Under the pieces are notes generated by a model that searched no databases, was not told the origin of the DNA, and saw only the letters and a list, made by a program, of their open reading frames with translations. A stretch of 64,000 nucleotides of DNA, taken from assembly GCF_021018805.1 (NCBI RefSeq), contig NC_086266.1, positions 8,122,001 through 8,186,000 on the forward strand, in the 5' to 3' direction. The position numbers were made by a program, and so were the translations under genes. Shown here in pieces: positions 1 through 12,984 of the stretch (positions are counted from its first letter, which is position 1; each line of letters opens with the position of its first letter). The stretch comes from Prinia subflava. Its lineage: Eukaryota > Chordata > Aves > Passeriformes > Cisticolidae.

Positions 1-1833
1 CAGTTACCCTCTGCCATGATTCACCTATGGTCAGTAATCCAAGCTTCCCACTCTGCCATTCTTACCTGAGTATTGATGCCTCTGTGGGCTCCAGTCCATT
101 GCCCCATCCTGCACCCCTGGATCCAGCCTGGAATGCTGTTCTCCTTGGGAATGGAGCCTGGGAGTTGAGCTGCAGGGGTGTCTGTCCTGCTGGTCCTCCA
201 AATTTTTCCACAGATGATGATCTGGTACCTTGAGGTCTTGAGTTTCCAGACCTAAACATTTTCTTTAGGAACTGACCTTGAGCTGTTTGAAGTGAAGATC
301 CAGAGCCAGCCCATCCTTCTGGGAATAAGGCAGCCCTGAGGCTGGGGCCCTTCCGTGGGACCCCTGGCAGCACTTTGGGGAAGTTTGGTTTCCAAAGCCT
401 GGAGAACTCAGGGTGCCCCCAGGACTCGAGGTGTCCCAGCAGTGCAGCCCAGGGGACAATCCTGCCCTGGGCCTGTGGCCACACTATTTTTGATGCCAAA
501 ATCTCTCCTGTCACAACACCCAGATGGTCCCTGTGGTCCCTATGCCCCTGTTTGGTTTTATTTCCATGCTCCAACCTCACATCTGTTGTATCCATGGGGT
601 TCCACCTCCTGGATTTGTGGTGCTGGAACAATCCCAGCAGTTCTGTCCCCCTCTCCACATCCCTAGCACGGCATCAAGGATCCTCCATCCTGTCCTGAGA
701 TCATTACTATTGGCAAAATAATTGCAACACCAAAATGAGGACTAAAAGCCTCGTTTGCTCCCCTTTCATCCCGACTCTGCCTTCCTAATGTGGATTTTAA
801 AGGGAACACGAAGAAGGGGAAGGAGTCCAACCCCTCTCCCTGTCTTCAGCAGGGCTTTACTGGCCTTTTTCACACTATAAAGCACCAACATTCTTTGAGT
901 TCAGGGGGTTTTTGAAAGTTTCTTTCTGAAGCAATGACTGTCAAAGTTGGTTATTGATTGAGGCTAGGGGATCTGAGGGCTGCATGAGGAAAACTGACTG
1001 ATTATTCCACCCCTTCCTCTCCTCTTTCCCTTTCTTTCCTTTGCAGCAGGACTGGATTGATCGACCCTGTCTTCATTGTCTTCCCTTCTCCTTTTTTTCT
1101 CCTGGTTCCTACTGGGGATTCCTGATTAAACTATGGCAGGGCTCAATTGATCCTCTGCAACTCTCCCGCTCCTTGCAAGGGGAAAAACTGCCCAGCTGCA
1201 TAATTCGGAAAGCAAACACAGAGAGGAGAGGCGAGGGGGGGGGGGGGAAATCAATACAGCTACAACCGATCCTGCAGATAAATGAGAGGGAGGATCCCTG
1301 GCAGCAGCTCAGGGAAAGTTCAGTGACTCCACGATGGGCTCAAGAAGAGACAGAGCATCTCGGAGCCCCTTGGAGTGTGGCAGGAAGGGTGGGATCCCCT
1401 GGTTCCTTCAGCAAGCAGTGTGGTGGGAAGCTCAGGGCTGAGCAGGAGAGACCCTCTGCAGTGTCTGTGAGAAGGGAATAATTGTCCTTTTCCTCGTCTC
1501 CCTCCCCAAATTCCAGGGATCCTCCTTTCCAGCCCCAGCTGGGCTGGTTCTGTGGTGGGTTTCTTGCCACGCTGCCCTCTGTGAACCAGGGAAGTGGGAA
1601 ATGGAGTGGAAATGGGATTCTCTGCCTCTCCAGCCTTGCAGGGGAGCAGAATCTCAGTAACTCCCTGAATCCTGAGGAAAAGCAGGGCTGAGCCAGTGCC
1701 CCTGTCCTGCTCCTTGGGCCACTCATCCTGACTGCCCAGGAAGCAGCAGCCAAGCAGGTCTGTCCCAGAAAATCAGAATAGAAACCCAGCAGGAGCAGAG
1801 AAAAACAGCAAAACAAGTAAAACAGATAATAAA
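1..1833. other. Gene-free stretch
   Basis: No protein family, repeat family or RNA gene is recognised. Open frames are short and overlap on both strands without coding character. A run of 13 G occurs at 1235-1247. Confidence 0.6.
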
Positions 1834-2212
1834 ATCCTGGAATGGGCTGGGTTGGAAGGGACCTTAAAGCTCATCCCATCCCACTCCTGCCATGGACAGG
1901 GACACCTCCCACTCTCCTAGGCTGCTCCAAGCCCTGTCCAGCCTGGCCTTGGGCACTGCCAGGGGTCCAGGGGCAGCCACAGCTGCTCTGGGCACCCTGT
2001 GCCAGGGCCTGCCCACCCTCACAGGGAACAATTCCTTCCCAATTTCCCATCCATCCCTGGCCTCTGGCAGTGGAAGCCATTCCCTGTGTCCTGTCCCTCC
2101 ATCCCTTGTCCCCAGTCCCTCTCCAGCTCTCCTGGAGCCCCTTCAGGCCCTGGAGGGGGCTCTGAGCTCTCCCTGGAATCTTCCCCAGGCTGGACATTCC
2201 CAGCTCTCTCTG
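1834..2212 (-). mobile_element. CR1 LINE 3'-end fragment
   Basis: Begins with the inverted CR1 3' terminus (GGGTTGGAAGGGACC) and runs through the TCCAGCCTGGCCTTGGGCAC and CCAGGGGCAGCCACAGCTGC segments. One of the longer fragments in the window. Confidence 0.9.
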
Positions 2213-4199
2213 TCAACAGCCAAGGGTTTCAGGTGCTGGCATAGGGAAGGTGACATACACACTCCTGTCCCTGGATAGAGGGAACTGTCCTTGGGTCTTC
2301 CCAACATTCCCAGTTCACAGCCCCTGCTCCTCTCTCCGAGGGCTCACAGCAAAGGGGGGGAACTGGAATAGCTGGGCTGGAAACCAAAGGCTGGGTGTGA
2401 ACGGTGGGATCAGGGACATGGCAGCCCAGCCCTGCCTGGAAACCAGGAATTTGGGCATGTTCCCTCTCTGAGGTGGATTTGCCAGCTGAGCCATCCATCC
2501 CTGTCCTTGAGCAGCTTAGCAAACACAAACACTGCCACAACCACGGAGATCCAAGGTATTAAATGACAAAAAAAAACCTGCCTGGGCTCATGTGCAGCCC
2601 TGGGGATGACGTAGAGAGAAACCCCTGGCTTGTCCCAGAACCTGTCAGGCAGTGCCCAGCCCTTTCCTGGCCAGTGATGGATCCCCAGGAAGTCCCGAGC
2701 TGGTGTCAAGCTCTGCTGAGGTTTCCTGCAGCAGGGGGAGAGCAAAGGCTTTTAAACCAATATTGCTCCGTATTTTAAAATGATTTAAGGTCCCAAGGAC
2801 CAGCCCAGCTCCGGCTTTGCCAGCAGAGGGGATGGATCGTTCCCTTAAAAGCTTTTAAATGCATGTGATAGAAAGGGGAAGTGCAGCTGCCTGGCTGAAA
2901 GGATTGCAGTGGCTCCAGCTTCCAGCCTGCCCACACATCACTTTAACTCTGCCTGGGAGCTGAGAGACACTTTCCTTCCGCGCTGGGATCTTCAGGGATC
3001 CCAGGAGAATCAGGCACCCAGGAGAGGGATTTCAAGAGAACGTGGGGGAAATGAGAAGATGGAGAGGTTTTAGTGCTCCTTAGACATCCAGGTGCCTGAG
3101 TGAACTCAGCTATTGAGGATCCAGCTCCCCTGGGCAAACCCTGCCTTTCCCGCTCTCCGCGGGCGGCTGGGAGGTGAACTCTCCCATTCCGGATTTCCCA
3201 GAGGGAACACAGAGCTGCTGTTCCCTGCAGACACAGACGTGCTGACACTGCACCCGCCCAGGCTCCAGGGAGGGTCCCTGGGCGCTGTGAGTGAGCCCGG
3301 AGCCAGCTGAGCCCCGAGGCTGGAGGAGGCACCAGCCCCTCCGAGGGGGAGATGACTCGGATCCCGAGGGATTCAGGCTTCTCCTCACTCCCCCTTCACC
3401 CTCAGAGCTCTCCCGGCTGAGCAGCACAGAACCCAGAGCTCCAAGACTCCTTTTGGGGCGGGGTGTGGATGGGGGTGCCCATCCTGCGTGCCCAGGACTC
3501 AACTGCAGCTGTGCCATCCTGGGCACTCTGCAGTGCTGCCCTGCACAACCTCCCAGTTCCTCTGCCTGTGCCAGGCACTTTGCACAGAGGAATGTCCAAT
3601 TTTCCTGCTGCTAAAACTTGCAGCAGGGATGCAGACACCTTCCATTCTGTTTTCTGTCGTGTCTCTGGAAAAACCTGTGCCCATCCCAGCTGTTCCACCA
3701 CGTTAGAGCCATCTGCACCCCAGCTGTTGGCTTTAAAGCCGTTTGCACTTCTCCCAGGAATCACAGAACAGCAGTGGTCCTGGCCCTCCTGGTCCTAGGA
3801 ACTGTTGGATCTGTGGAAAGGGACCACCACAAGTCCTCAGCAAAGAGGAGGAATTCCCAGACAAAGCCAAGCCCTTTCCCTGCGGGGTCACTGGGCCTGG
3901 AATCTTGGTTCACTATGAATTCCAAGCCCTTCCTAATGGACTCAGACACTGTGGGTAGAGTGGGAAGGAGCTGTAGACCTGAATCCCAGATCCAAATTCC
4001 AGCAATCATTGGTGTTCCTGGGTGTCCCTGATGCCTGGAGTTTCAGCTTTCATGTTTTCAGATTCTGTGCTGCTTAGGTGCAGTTCTGAGCTCATATTAA
4101 CTACTAGTAAGTTCTCTTCACAGAGCAGGGAGACAAAACAAATCCTTTCCTGCTGAGAACCAAGGACAACGTTCAGGCCCAAAACCACAAACAAGGGTG
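2213..4199. other. Gene-free stretch
   Basis: Unique-looking, GC-rich DNA with no recognised gene or repeat. The frames in it lack family motifs. Confidence 0.55.
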
Positions 4200-4460
4200 G
4201 GCTGAAGGGAGGAATAAGGATGAGATCTCACAACTTGGAGCTGTAATTGGACAATTAAACTCCAATATGCAAATGGACCAAAACTTATAAAAACATAAGA
4301 TCTTGTGACCAGTCAGCCATTTTGTGACTATTCACATTTTGTGACCCTGGGTCAGGTTCCTGTCCTGCCCAGGGTGGATCCTGGAGGCCTTTCAATAAAT
4401 CTCTGCTTTATTCTCTAGCTCTGTCCAGTCTCTTTTCCAGCTCAGCCCTCCAAGGCATCA
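4200..4460 (+). mobile_element. Probable solo LTR of an endogenous retrovirus-like element
   Basis: An octamer ATGCAAAT (near 4267) is followed by a TATA box TATAAAAA (4286-4293). AATAAA follows about 108 bp later (4394-4399), then a pyrimidine-rich U5-like tail ending in CA near 4460. This order matches U3-R-U5 of an LTR. No gag or pol coding sequence was recognised next to it, so it is probably a solo or fragmentary LTR. The left boundary is uncertain. Confidence 0.45.
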
Positions 4461-5845
4461 CCCCTTGGCCCCCTGGCCACCACCGGCACTTGGGGGGGGG
4501 CTCAGTGCCAGGTCTGGAGCATTGGTGGCTCTGAGGAATCCTTCTCGAGGCCCCTGGGAACCATTATCCACTTTATCCTGCACCTTGGGGCGGCCTCTGA
4601 AGGTCCCATCAAACCCCAGCTGTTCCACGATCCTCTGATCCACCCAGGAGCGTGTCCTCACCAGCAAACCTCGTGGCTTCCCCTACATTAAATTTCTTGT
4701 CTGCTCTGCTCTCCCTCTCTCTTCCTACCTCCAGGGATGGCTTTTGTCTTCTGCTGATGTGCTACAGGGAAACTTTTGTCATCTCTCGGATCGCCTGAGG
4801 CAGTGGAGGTGACCTTGTTGCTGAGCTCTCGTCTCCCTTTCACACAGAATCTTCTCCCTCCTTTGAGCCACCGGAGCCACGCTCTGAAGCTCCTTTTCCA
4901 TCTTGTCAGAACAAGGCTCATTCGGGCAGGACTCAGCCATGAAAGGCACCTGTGAGAGGCTCCTGGAGCTCCTGTCTTTGATGCAGAGCTCTGCAGGATC
5001 AGGGATTGGGCTCCAGCAGCCCTGGTTCCTCCCAGCTCAGGGTATTCTGTGTTTCCCTGGGATCAGCATCCCCTGCCTGGCCTGGCTCTGTCTTGGAGGC
5101 AGAGGAAGTGAGCCATGATCTGCCAGGTCTGAGCCCAGCTCCAGAAACAGCACAAATCCCCTCCCAAACCTCCCTCCAGCTCACACCTCCCCACTGGGGA
5201 GGATTCCTGCCCCTAAATCCCCTGAAGTGGGCTCCAGATGTATTCCAGGGGGTGAAACAGGTGAGTACAGGTGAGCTGTCACAAGGGGAAGGGTCAGGGA
5301 GAGAGGCGCAGGGTTTGGGCAGTTGCAAAGGAAAAGAGGATTTGTGGCCCAAATATTCCTCAGAGTTACCAAAACTCTGAAGAAGAATGGCTCCTGAATT
5401 GCCCTAGACAAGAGACTCTTGTGTACCTCCAGCCACCTTTGTCACCTGCCTGTTCCTCCCCTCATTCTGCCAGGGCCTCCTTGAGAACAGGGCTGAAGAG
5501 TGAAGGAAATGGAAGGTTTGAGGTGATGGTCACAGGTCTGAGCTTTAGGCTTTCAGTGCCTTTTCTCCTCGCATGGACTTCGGTGCAGAGCACTGTCCAC
5601 CCTCTGGTCGTGCTGTCTGGTGGTCAGTAGTGACCAGTGGTCTGTGCAGAGGGAGGGAACATCCCAGCATTGTCCTGGCCCAACCTTTCCTAAACAGCTC
5701 CTGGGATAATGTGAGTCATTCTTGGAGCAACTTCCTTGCTCCTTGATTCTACCTGGGCCTGGAGGATGGGCAGGAGACGTGGCTGGAACATAATCCATGG
5801 GGAATGCTGTGATGAGGAGGGTCAGCCAAGTCCATGCAGTGTCCA
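4461..5845. other. Gene-free stretch after the LTR
   Basis: A run of nine G occurs near 4492. No gene is recognised. The part from 4480 to about 4920 could be internal sequence of the LTR element, but no retroviral protein motif is visible. Confidence 0.45.
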
Positions 5846-5992
5846 GGGAGGTGATGCCTCATCCCTGGCAGTGCCCAGGGCCAGGCTGGATGGGGCTGGG
5901 AGCAGCCTGGACAGTGGAAGGTGTCCCTGCCATGGCAGGGGGTGGGATGAGCTGGTCCTTACGGTGCCTCCCACTCCCTGATTCAGTGATTT
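5846..5992 (+). mobile_element. CR1 LINE 3'-end fragment
   Basis: Contains CTGGCAGTGCCCAGGGCCAGG followed by GGAAGGTGTCCCTGCCATGG, the forward 3' end of CR1, with a degraded terminus. Confidence 0.85.
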
Positions 5993-7871
5993 CACAGTTC
6001 CTGAGGACAGCCAGTACCGTTCCTCTCCCTAGAACTGAAGCAGCTCAGGGAGTCACATAATTGCTTTATGGGGAGACTAAAAGATTTCCAGGGCTTCTTG
6101 ACTTCTCCAAATTTCATTTGTGGTGCCCATTTGGTCCCAAAGTGTGCAACAGGACACGCATACACAACTCATTATTCCATTTCAAAATCCATCCGTGCTT
6201 TCTCCCCTCCATGGGTGCAGAGCTCTGAGCTTTTCAATCCAAATTCCTGCAGAACCCCAGCTGGAGACCACAACCAGAATTCCCAGCCTGCAGCAGGTGC
6301 TGGGCCAGAGGGAGGAAGGGAGTCTTGATCTGAAAATGGAAAATGTCACTTGGAGACATCTGATGGAATGTTTATTTGGAATTAAACCGTGTTTGTCACT
6401 CAGTCTGGGACACCAAGGTGAAGATCTGGGAGGTTTGAGCTCCCAGTTTTCCTGCTGTGAGCCATGAGAGCTGTTTGCTGCCTCCCAGCAGATCCTGCTC
6501 CTCCTGCTCTCTCCAGAGCAGCCCTTCAGCTTCCATCAGGATCATGTTGAGGGGACTTCCCGTGGTCCAGTGATCCCCACCCTTCATTCCCAACCTGTTC
6601 CCTGCTGCTCTTTCTTGTGCATGTCCTTTTCCACACTCTCCCTGTCCCTGAAGTAACATCTCGTGGATAACTGGTGGGAGACAACCGTGGATTTCCTGCA
6701 GAGACCCTTGGAGTGATTTTCCCACTGGGATCTGTTCCCTGACAGTGACAGACGAGAAAAAAGGGAGAGGAGCAAAAGCAAGCTTAGCCCAAGACAAATT
6801 CATCTTTCTCCCGCAGTTGTTGCACCTGAACGTTTTCTCAGCACATTTCATGGAGAGGAAAAATGATGGAGTGTGAAAATCCGCAGAACAGCTGGAAGGA
6901 CTCTTCCTCCTTCAGCCGGAGTCCGGCGATCCCGATTTTCAGGTGCGCAGGACTTTTCAGCAATTCCTTTTGATCCGGCAGCCAGGAGAGGGAGCTCGGC
7001 ATCCTAATCCCGGGCTCCACTCGCCGGAGAGCTCTGGAGACAATGCTGATGATTCTTTTGTTCGACAAATAAAAGAAGTGGCCCACGAGGGAGCTGTTTT
7101 GGCAGCTGCTTTATGAGGGCTGCGGGGAATTGTGGAAAATCGATGTTTGCCAAAGGCGAAATGGACAGAATTGGTGGAAGAAAACAAAAGTAACTCTTGG
7201 GCTTCGGAGGGATTATTGCAGGCACAAGGTCTTGGAAAGATGGGGTGGCTTCAGCCCCCATCAGCAGGAGCACTGGGATCTGCCGGGACCAGGAGCAGTG
7301 GGAATTCATGAGCTGGACTTGTGACATTGGACCTTTGCCACCAAACCCAGAGGAAAGTGCTCTCAGTAAAAATTCCCCTCCCAGAGCACCAAGGACTTGC
7401 AGGTCCCATCCTCCTCACGGGGAGCAGTAGGAAATCAGGAATTTTTGTATTTCGGTGTTTAAGCAGGGGGCTGCCACCACGCTGCAGGTGTCACAGGGAG
7501 AACGCTCTGAGAATCACAATGGAAAGGGATTCCCAAATGTCCTGAACACTGGCGGAAAGAGACACTCTAGAAAAGGATAATTATCCCCTGCCAGCCTGCC
7601 ACCGAGGCCAGACATTCAGTAGGATTGGAAGGGAGACATTTATAGAAACATAAAGAGTCCCACACTCCTACCTCAAAACTTGCTGGGTTTAATGATGTCA
7701 AGGTAATCAGTTCTGATTAGCAGTGTCATGTTTCCTGGAGTTCCTGGAAGTCCTATTTCTTTCTTTCCTTTGGATGTTTAACATCCTGGGAAGAGCAGAC
7801 TGTGCACCTGGCTTGGCCAGCCTGCAGATGGATGTAAAGATGTGACCTCGAGGACTTTGGAGATGCTCCTC
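5993..7871. other. Gene-free stretch
   Basis: Non-repetitive DNA with no recognised gene. The segment 6835-7140 has a lower GC content and short AT-rich motifs but no strong signal. Confidence 0.5.
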
Positions 7872-8060
7872 AATCACAGAATCCCTGAATTCCTGAGGCT
7901 GGAAAAGGCCTCCAGGATCATCGAGTCCAAGCTGCGCCACCTTGTCCCCAGCCCAGAGCACTGAGTGCCACCTGCAGGCATTCCTTGGCCACCTCCAGGG
8001 ACAGGGACTCTACCACTTCCCTGGAAATGTTCTTCCTCAAGGCCCCAAAACCCCAACAGG
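7872..8060 (-). mobile_element. CR1 LINE 3'-end fragment (older subfamily)
   Basis: Starts AATCACAGAATCCCTGAATT and continues with a diverged CR1 body (TTGGCCACCTCCAGGGACAG). The terminus is typical of the longer-tailed CR1 families. Confidence 0.8.
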
Positions 8061-8353
8061 CCAATTTCGTTCCATAAATGCTGCTGGGATCCCCTAATTC
8101 AGAGATGCCCAAGCACCAGGAGCTGCTGGTCTGGGGGATTCCCTTCATAATGTCTCTTTTTTCCCATTGCTCCTGGAAATGACCACGTTTGGGCATCTTG
8201 TCCTCCGGCTCAGTGTGACACCTCTGTCACATGAGCCCAGTTTGGCTTTTGGAGAGAGCTGAGGGATGGAGTTGAGACAGGAAGACTGGAGCCTTTCCCT
8301 GTGTCCTTCCAAACACTGGATAAGGACAGTGCTTGCAGGGAAACTGGAGCAGA

Positions 8354-8580
8354 GTCATGGAATGATGGACTGGTTTAGGTTGGAATGGACCTTAAAGCCC
8401 ACCCAGTGCCAGCCCTGCCCAGGAAGGCAGGGACACCTTCCACTGTCCCAGGCTGCTTCAAGCCTCAATGTCCTCAGACATTTCCAGGGATCCAGGGGCA
8501 GCCACAGCTGCTCTGAGCACCCTGTGCCAGGGCCTGCCCACCCTCACAGGGAAGAATTTCCTGCTATCTTCCTATTCCTC
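8354..8580 (-). mobile_element. CR1 LINE 3'-end fragment
   Basis: Inverted CR1 terminus at GGTTGGAATGGACCTTAAAG, followed by CCAGGGGCAGCCACAGCTGC and CCTGCCCACCCTCACAGGGA. Confidence 0.88.
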
Positions 8581-8764
8581 ACCTGGCAGATGAGGGTTTT
8601 TTTATATTTTCCCTTGGGCTAGATGAAGAAAGGTTATTTGGGGAGTGCCAGCTGGGCTATGGAGCCTCCTGAAGAACAGCTGCCACTGGAATATCCACCA
8701 GGATTAGGTGGCTGCTGGCACCCAGCAGGCTGAAACCTGTGCCTGAGCTGCAGATCCCAGCTGG

Positions 8765-8885
8765 CTGCTGAAGCCTCCTGACAGTGATGGGGACAGTGGT
8801 GTCCCAGTCCATGGCAAGGGACTGGAACCAGGGGGTCTTTAAGGACCCTTGCAACCCAAACCAGGCTGCGATTCTCTGATAATAA
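8765..8885 (+). mobile_element. CR1 LINE 3'-terminal fragment, diverged
   Basis: Ends with CTTTAAGGACCCTTGCAACC and CGATTCTCTGA, a diverged forward CR1 3' end. Confidence 0.6.
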
Positions 8886-9261
8886 AATGTGCAGGTCTCA
8901 GTTTTGGAGACAGCTCTTGAAAGAGCTCCTGTTTCAGGTGGGGAATGGAAGAGTCTTGGGTCTGGTTTTGAGAGAGCCAAAGCCTCTGTTTTCTGCAAAT
9001 ATTCTGTGTAGGGAGAGAACCTTCCCCACTGACCTCCCAGCAGGAAAAACCCAGGCTATCCCTGCCCTGCCCTGCGCCTGGGGAATGCTGCCGGGCAAGG
9101 CTGGCATTTCTCCACAGTGTCTCAGTTTGAAATGTCCCTTCAGCCATTCCTTGGAGTATTCCCAGCTCTTCTCCAGTGCCTTTCTCTGCCCACATGGATC
9201 TCAGTGACACAACAAATGATCATTGTTTTGAGTATCACCATCCCCTGCTGCCCCTTCTCAG

Positions 9262-9460
9262 GGAATCACAGAACAGCTGGGGCTGGAGGAACCTTAAACA
9301 CCATCAAGTCCAACCATTCCCCCAGTGCTGCCAAGGCCACCACTGCCCCATATCCCCAAGAGCCACATCCACGTGGCTTTGAAATCCCTCCAGGAGCGGT
9401 GGTTCCACCCCTGTCCAGTTTGTCTCCTGGCTGGAAGGACGCTCTCCCTGCCTCACTGCC
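9262..9460 (-). mobile_element. CR1 LINE 3'-end fragment
   Basis: Starts with AATCACAGAACAGCTGGGGC and contains CCATCAAGTCCAACCATTCC and CCACATCCACGTGGCTTTGA, an inverted CR1 tail. Confidence 0.85.
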
Positions 9461-11378
9461 TGTTCAAACAGACAATGAAGTGTTTTATGTTTTCTGGGAC
9501 CGTTCCCACATTGACTTTGAAATTTATTTCCCACAAACATTTGTCCTCAAAATCCAATCTCTCTGACGACTGAAGAAAGCAACATAAAAGAGACAGGGCA
9601 TTTATAATTGAAAGGGAAAGTCCTTGGCTCTGCTGAGTCTCCGACCAGAGGTGCCAATTAGAGCCTGCTGGATGTGGATGGAGGCACCTCCAACCCTCGC
9701 CGCCTCACCCCGGACGGGAGAGCAGCAGGTATTTGCTGTGCTGGGTCAAGATTGGCCCTCTAAGCAGGAATTCCATGGCTCCAACTCCCCTGTCCTGAAG
9801 CCAGCCAGGCCCCAGAACTTTTAGAAACTGAAAGGCTGGATGAAAGCATCAAACACCAAGACACTTTGCAGGAATAGCAACCAGATAGAAAAAACCCCTA
9901 AACCCCCAAAAACCCAATTGTACCAAAACCATTGCTGGGCACAGAAAGCTCCAGATTTTGTAGCTTCCAGACAAAGTCAGCAGCAACCGTCAGAATCTGT
10001 GTTTCAAGTCTGACCTTCTGCTTTTATCTATATTTTAAACCCCACACAAGGTATACAAGGCGAATGTTGCTGTTACAGTCAGAAAAGCCTAAATAATGGA
10101 TGAAGAACAGAGGCTGCAAAGGGAGGTGGGAGGGGGGAAGAAAAAAAAGAGAGAGAAAAAGAAAAAAGGAGGAAGAGAAAAGCTGGAGGAAAAAGGGGGA
10201 AAAAATACAAGAGAGAAAGGAAGTCAAGAGCCCTCCAAAATGAGAAGGGGCTGACTCTGAGCTGAGCCTGGAAATGGGAATGTGATCCCTTCCATGGGTG
10301 GGGTAGGAACTGGTCAGAGGCTGCTGCTGGAGCAGTTGCAATTTGCTGCTCTCAACCTAACTCAAAGTCAGGCATTTTCTGCTCTGCCTCTGCCCGTGGT
10401 CCAAGCTCCTCTTCCAGAGGGCAATATCCTCACGGGAAGGAGCCAGGAGAGGTCTGGAGCTGGATGTGGTAAGAGGAGAAGGTGTTGAGTAGGGCTGTGT
10501 TGTCCTTGGAGCTGCCAAAGTATTGCCAGGACTGGATCCTGCTGCACTGAGGAGGGGGCGAGGATGAGATTTATCCATGGAAGGTCTCTGGATGGAAACA
10601 CTTGCTGGATTCTTTCTTACTTCCATGAAAATTTATCCCAGAGGCAGCACTGTGATTTTGCAGCAGGGCTGGCAGCACCGAGGGCAGGTGACACCCATTG
10701 CCAGGATCCCCACAGCAGAACTGAGACCTCTGAAGGGCAGAGTTGCCACTTAATAAATAAATATTGAGTTAAATATTTGGAGGGGCTCACAGGAGGCCTC
10801 CTCCTTCCCTGCCTCCATCCCTCCCTCCCAGCCCTGCAAGGAGCTGGCTCCAGGCTCCTTGAGAGCTTCAGGAAGCAGAATGAAGCCATCAAGGCTTGGC
10901 ATGGAGGCAAACTGCATTTCATTCCCTGCAAACTGCATTTCATCCCCTGCCAAGTGCCCAGTCACTCCTTCATGGCTCCCTCCTGCTTGGCTTTAAGTGG
11001 GTTCCTGTATTCCGTGCCTGGGCTGACTCTCCAGGTGCTCCATGTTTTTAACTGGAGTGCAAGTCTGTGCTGGGAGCAGGACACAGCTCCTGGCCAGCCT
11101 AGATTCCCTCTCCTCCACATGTCCACAGGTTTGTATTGGATCCTCTCTGCTGGTGATCCAGGGTCCAAGAGGCTTCCTGACTCCAGCCTCGTCCAGCAGA
11201 AAGAGTGGGAGACACTGCAGCCCAGCCACCAACCCCCTGTGTGTGGGAGTCCAGAGAAAGGCAGGCAGAGAGCTTCCTTTCCTCCAGTGTCCCTTGCTGG
11301 GTGACCTCCCCTCTCTCCCTGTCATAGCCTCTGGCATTGTCCCAGGGTGGTGTCACTGAATCACCCCCTCTTTTTCAT
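9461..11378. other. Gene-free stretch with purine-rich DNA
   Basis: No gene is recognised. An A/G-rich tract lies at about 10139-10205. A 19-bp direct duplication built on AAACTGCATTTCATYCCCTGC lies at about 10907-10950. A short AT-rich segment occurs at 10750-10780. Confidence 0.5.
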
Positions 11379-11610
11379 AAAATCCCACAACAATTTGGGT
11401 TGTAAAAGACCTTAAAGCCCATCTCATTCCAGCCAGAACTGGGGGACACCTTCCTCTAAACCAGGTGGCTCCAAGCCCCATCCAAGCTGGCTCTGGACAC
11501 TTCCAGAGATCCAGCTGCTCTAGGCACCCTGTGCAGGTCCTGGGCATCCTTACAGGAAAGAATTTTTTCCACGTATCTAATCCTAAATCTAATCCTTCCT
11601 TGTGTGGTAG
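11379..11610 (-). mobile_element. CR1 LINE 3'-end fragment
   Basis: Inverted CR1 terminus (TTTGGGTTGTAAAAGACCTT), then GGCTCCAAGCCCCATCCAAG and a diverged body. Confidence 0.8.
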
Positions 11611-12463
11611 GTTTGTTTAAAGCCTGAGATCTCATCACCAGGATGATCCTGGCCACGCTTCCAGGGGTTGTTATTCCCAGAAACTTTGGTGTTCGGGCAG
11701 TTGAGTGCTCAGCTGGGTCAGACACTTGTACCACTAACAAATGGCACAGCAAGAAGTGGGGAAGGTGGGCCTGGGGGCACAACTGTGGGACAGGGACACC
11801 AGCTCCATGGGCAAGCCCATCCCACCTCCAGTCCATGCCCTGAGTCTCCTGCAGGTGTTCCCACCTGCACAGAGGACATCTCACCTCGTGGTGTAGACCC
11901 AATGCTTTCCCAGTCAACTTTTTCCTGGCAGCAGAAGGAGCAGGGGAACAGCAAGGTCGGCAAAAAATGTAAGAACGAAAGTTGGTCTGGAAGGTCATTG
12001 ACCCACCAGGCAGGGGAGGGAAATGTTCCCTCACTCAGGAGTAGCACAGAGAGCCAGGTCAATGTGATCCATCAGTAATAAATGGTGGGAGAATGGGAAG
12101 AGGCACCGTAGCCAAAGGGGAGACGTGGGAAAGGCTTCCAAACATGTCAGAGGTCTGAGTCAGCTCCTCAAACGAGGCTTCAAAAAGAATCCAGGGCACC
12201 CCAAGATGCCCACGAGTCCTTGCAGCCATGCCAGAACAAGCAGTGCAGGAGGGGCTGGCTCCTGCTTCACCACCCGGGTTTGGCACTCCTGAACAACAAG
12301 GGAGGAGCCCAGGCCCTCTGTGACTGCAGACCTGGGACACCAGGACGCCTCAGCAAGGTCCCAGCACCAAGGGATGACAGAGGTGGGAGAGGGTTAGAGA
12401 GGCTCCAAGGCATGACATATTAGGAGAACTGTGAGACTGACCCGATGAAAGAGGTCTCTTTAG
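11611..12463. other. Gene-free stretch
   Basis: No gene, RNA gene or clear repeat recognised. Confidence 0.5.
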
Positions 12464-12531
12464 AGCTGGGTTAGATTTGATGATCTTAAAGGTCTTTTCC
12501 AACTTAAATTATTCCATGATTGAGGTAGAAA
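12464..12531 (+). mobile_element. CR1 LINE 3'-terminal fragment
   Basis: TTGATGATCTTAAAGGTCTT followed by TTCCAACTTAAATTATTCCA is a forward CR1 3' end. Confidence 0.75.
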
Positions 12532-12693
12532 AGAGCCTGGGGGTGAACTGGCCTGTTAACAGATGAATTCAGTGATCCTGAATGAGAGGCCTGATTAGAG
12601 GCCTTTCCACAGGATGATCCTGTGCTCCCATGATCTGCACAGCCTGTCCTGGGCTCTCTGCAGACTCAGGGGACTCCACAGAACCTGCTTTGA

Positions 12694-12785
12694 AGTCACA
12701 GAGTCATGGAATGGTTTGGGTAGGGAGGGAACTTAAAGCTCATCTTGTTCCAACCCCCTGCTATGGGTAGGGAACCTTCCATCAG
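12694..12785 (-). mobile_element. CR1 LINE 3'-terminal fragment
   Basis: Inverted CR1 terminus: CATGGAATGGTTTGGGTAGG and AACTTAAAGCTCATCTTGTT. Confidence 0.8.
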
Positions 12786-12984
12786 CCCAATCTTCTTGGA
12801 AAACACTTCACTTGGAATTTTCCTGCTGGAGACATGAAGCTGAGCCGCTGGATTGATCTCCACACTCCCATGGCTCCAATAATCGCTGGCCACGGCAGAG
12901 GCCACAGAGCCTGAGCTCTAAGAGAACCTTTGCTCTCAGCGAGGCCCGAGGAGCAACACCCCACAGAGGGAGCTTTCAGGTTCC

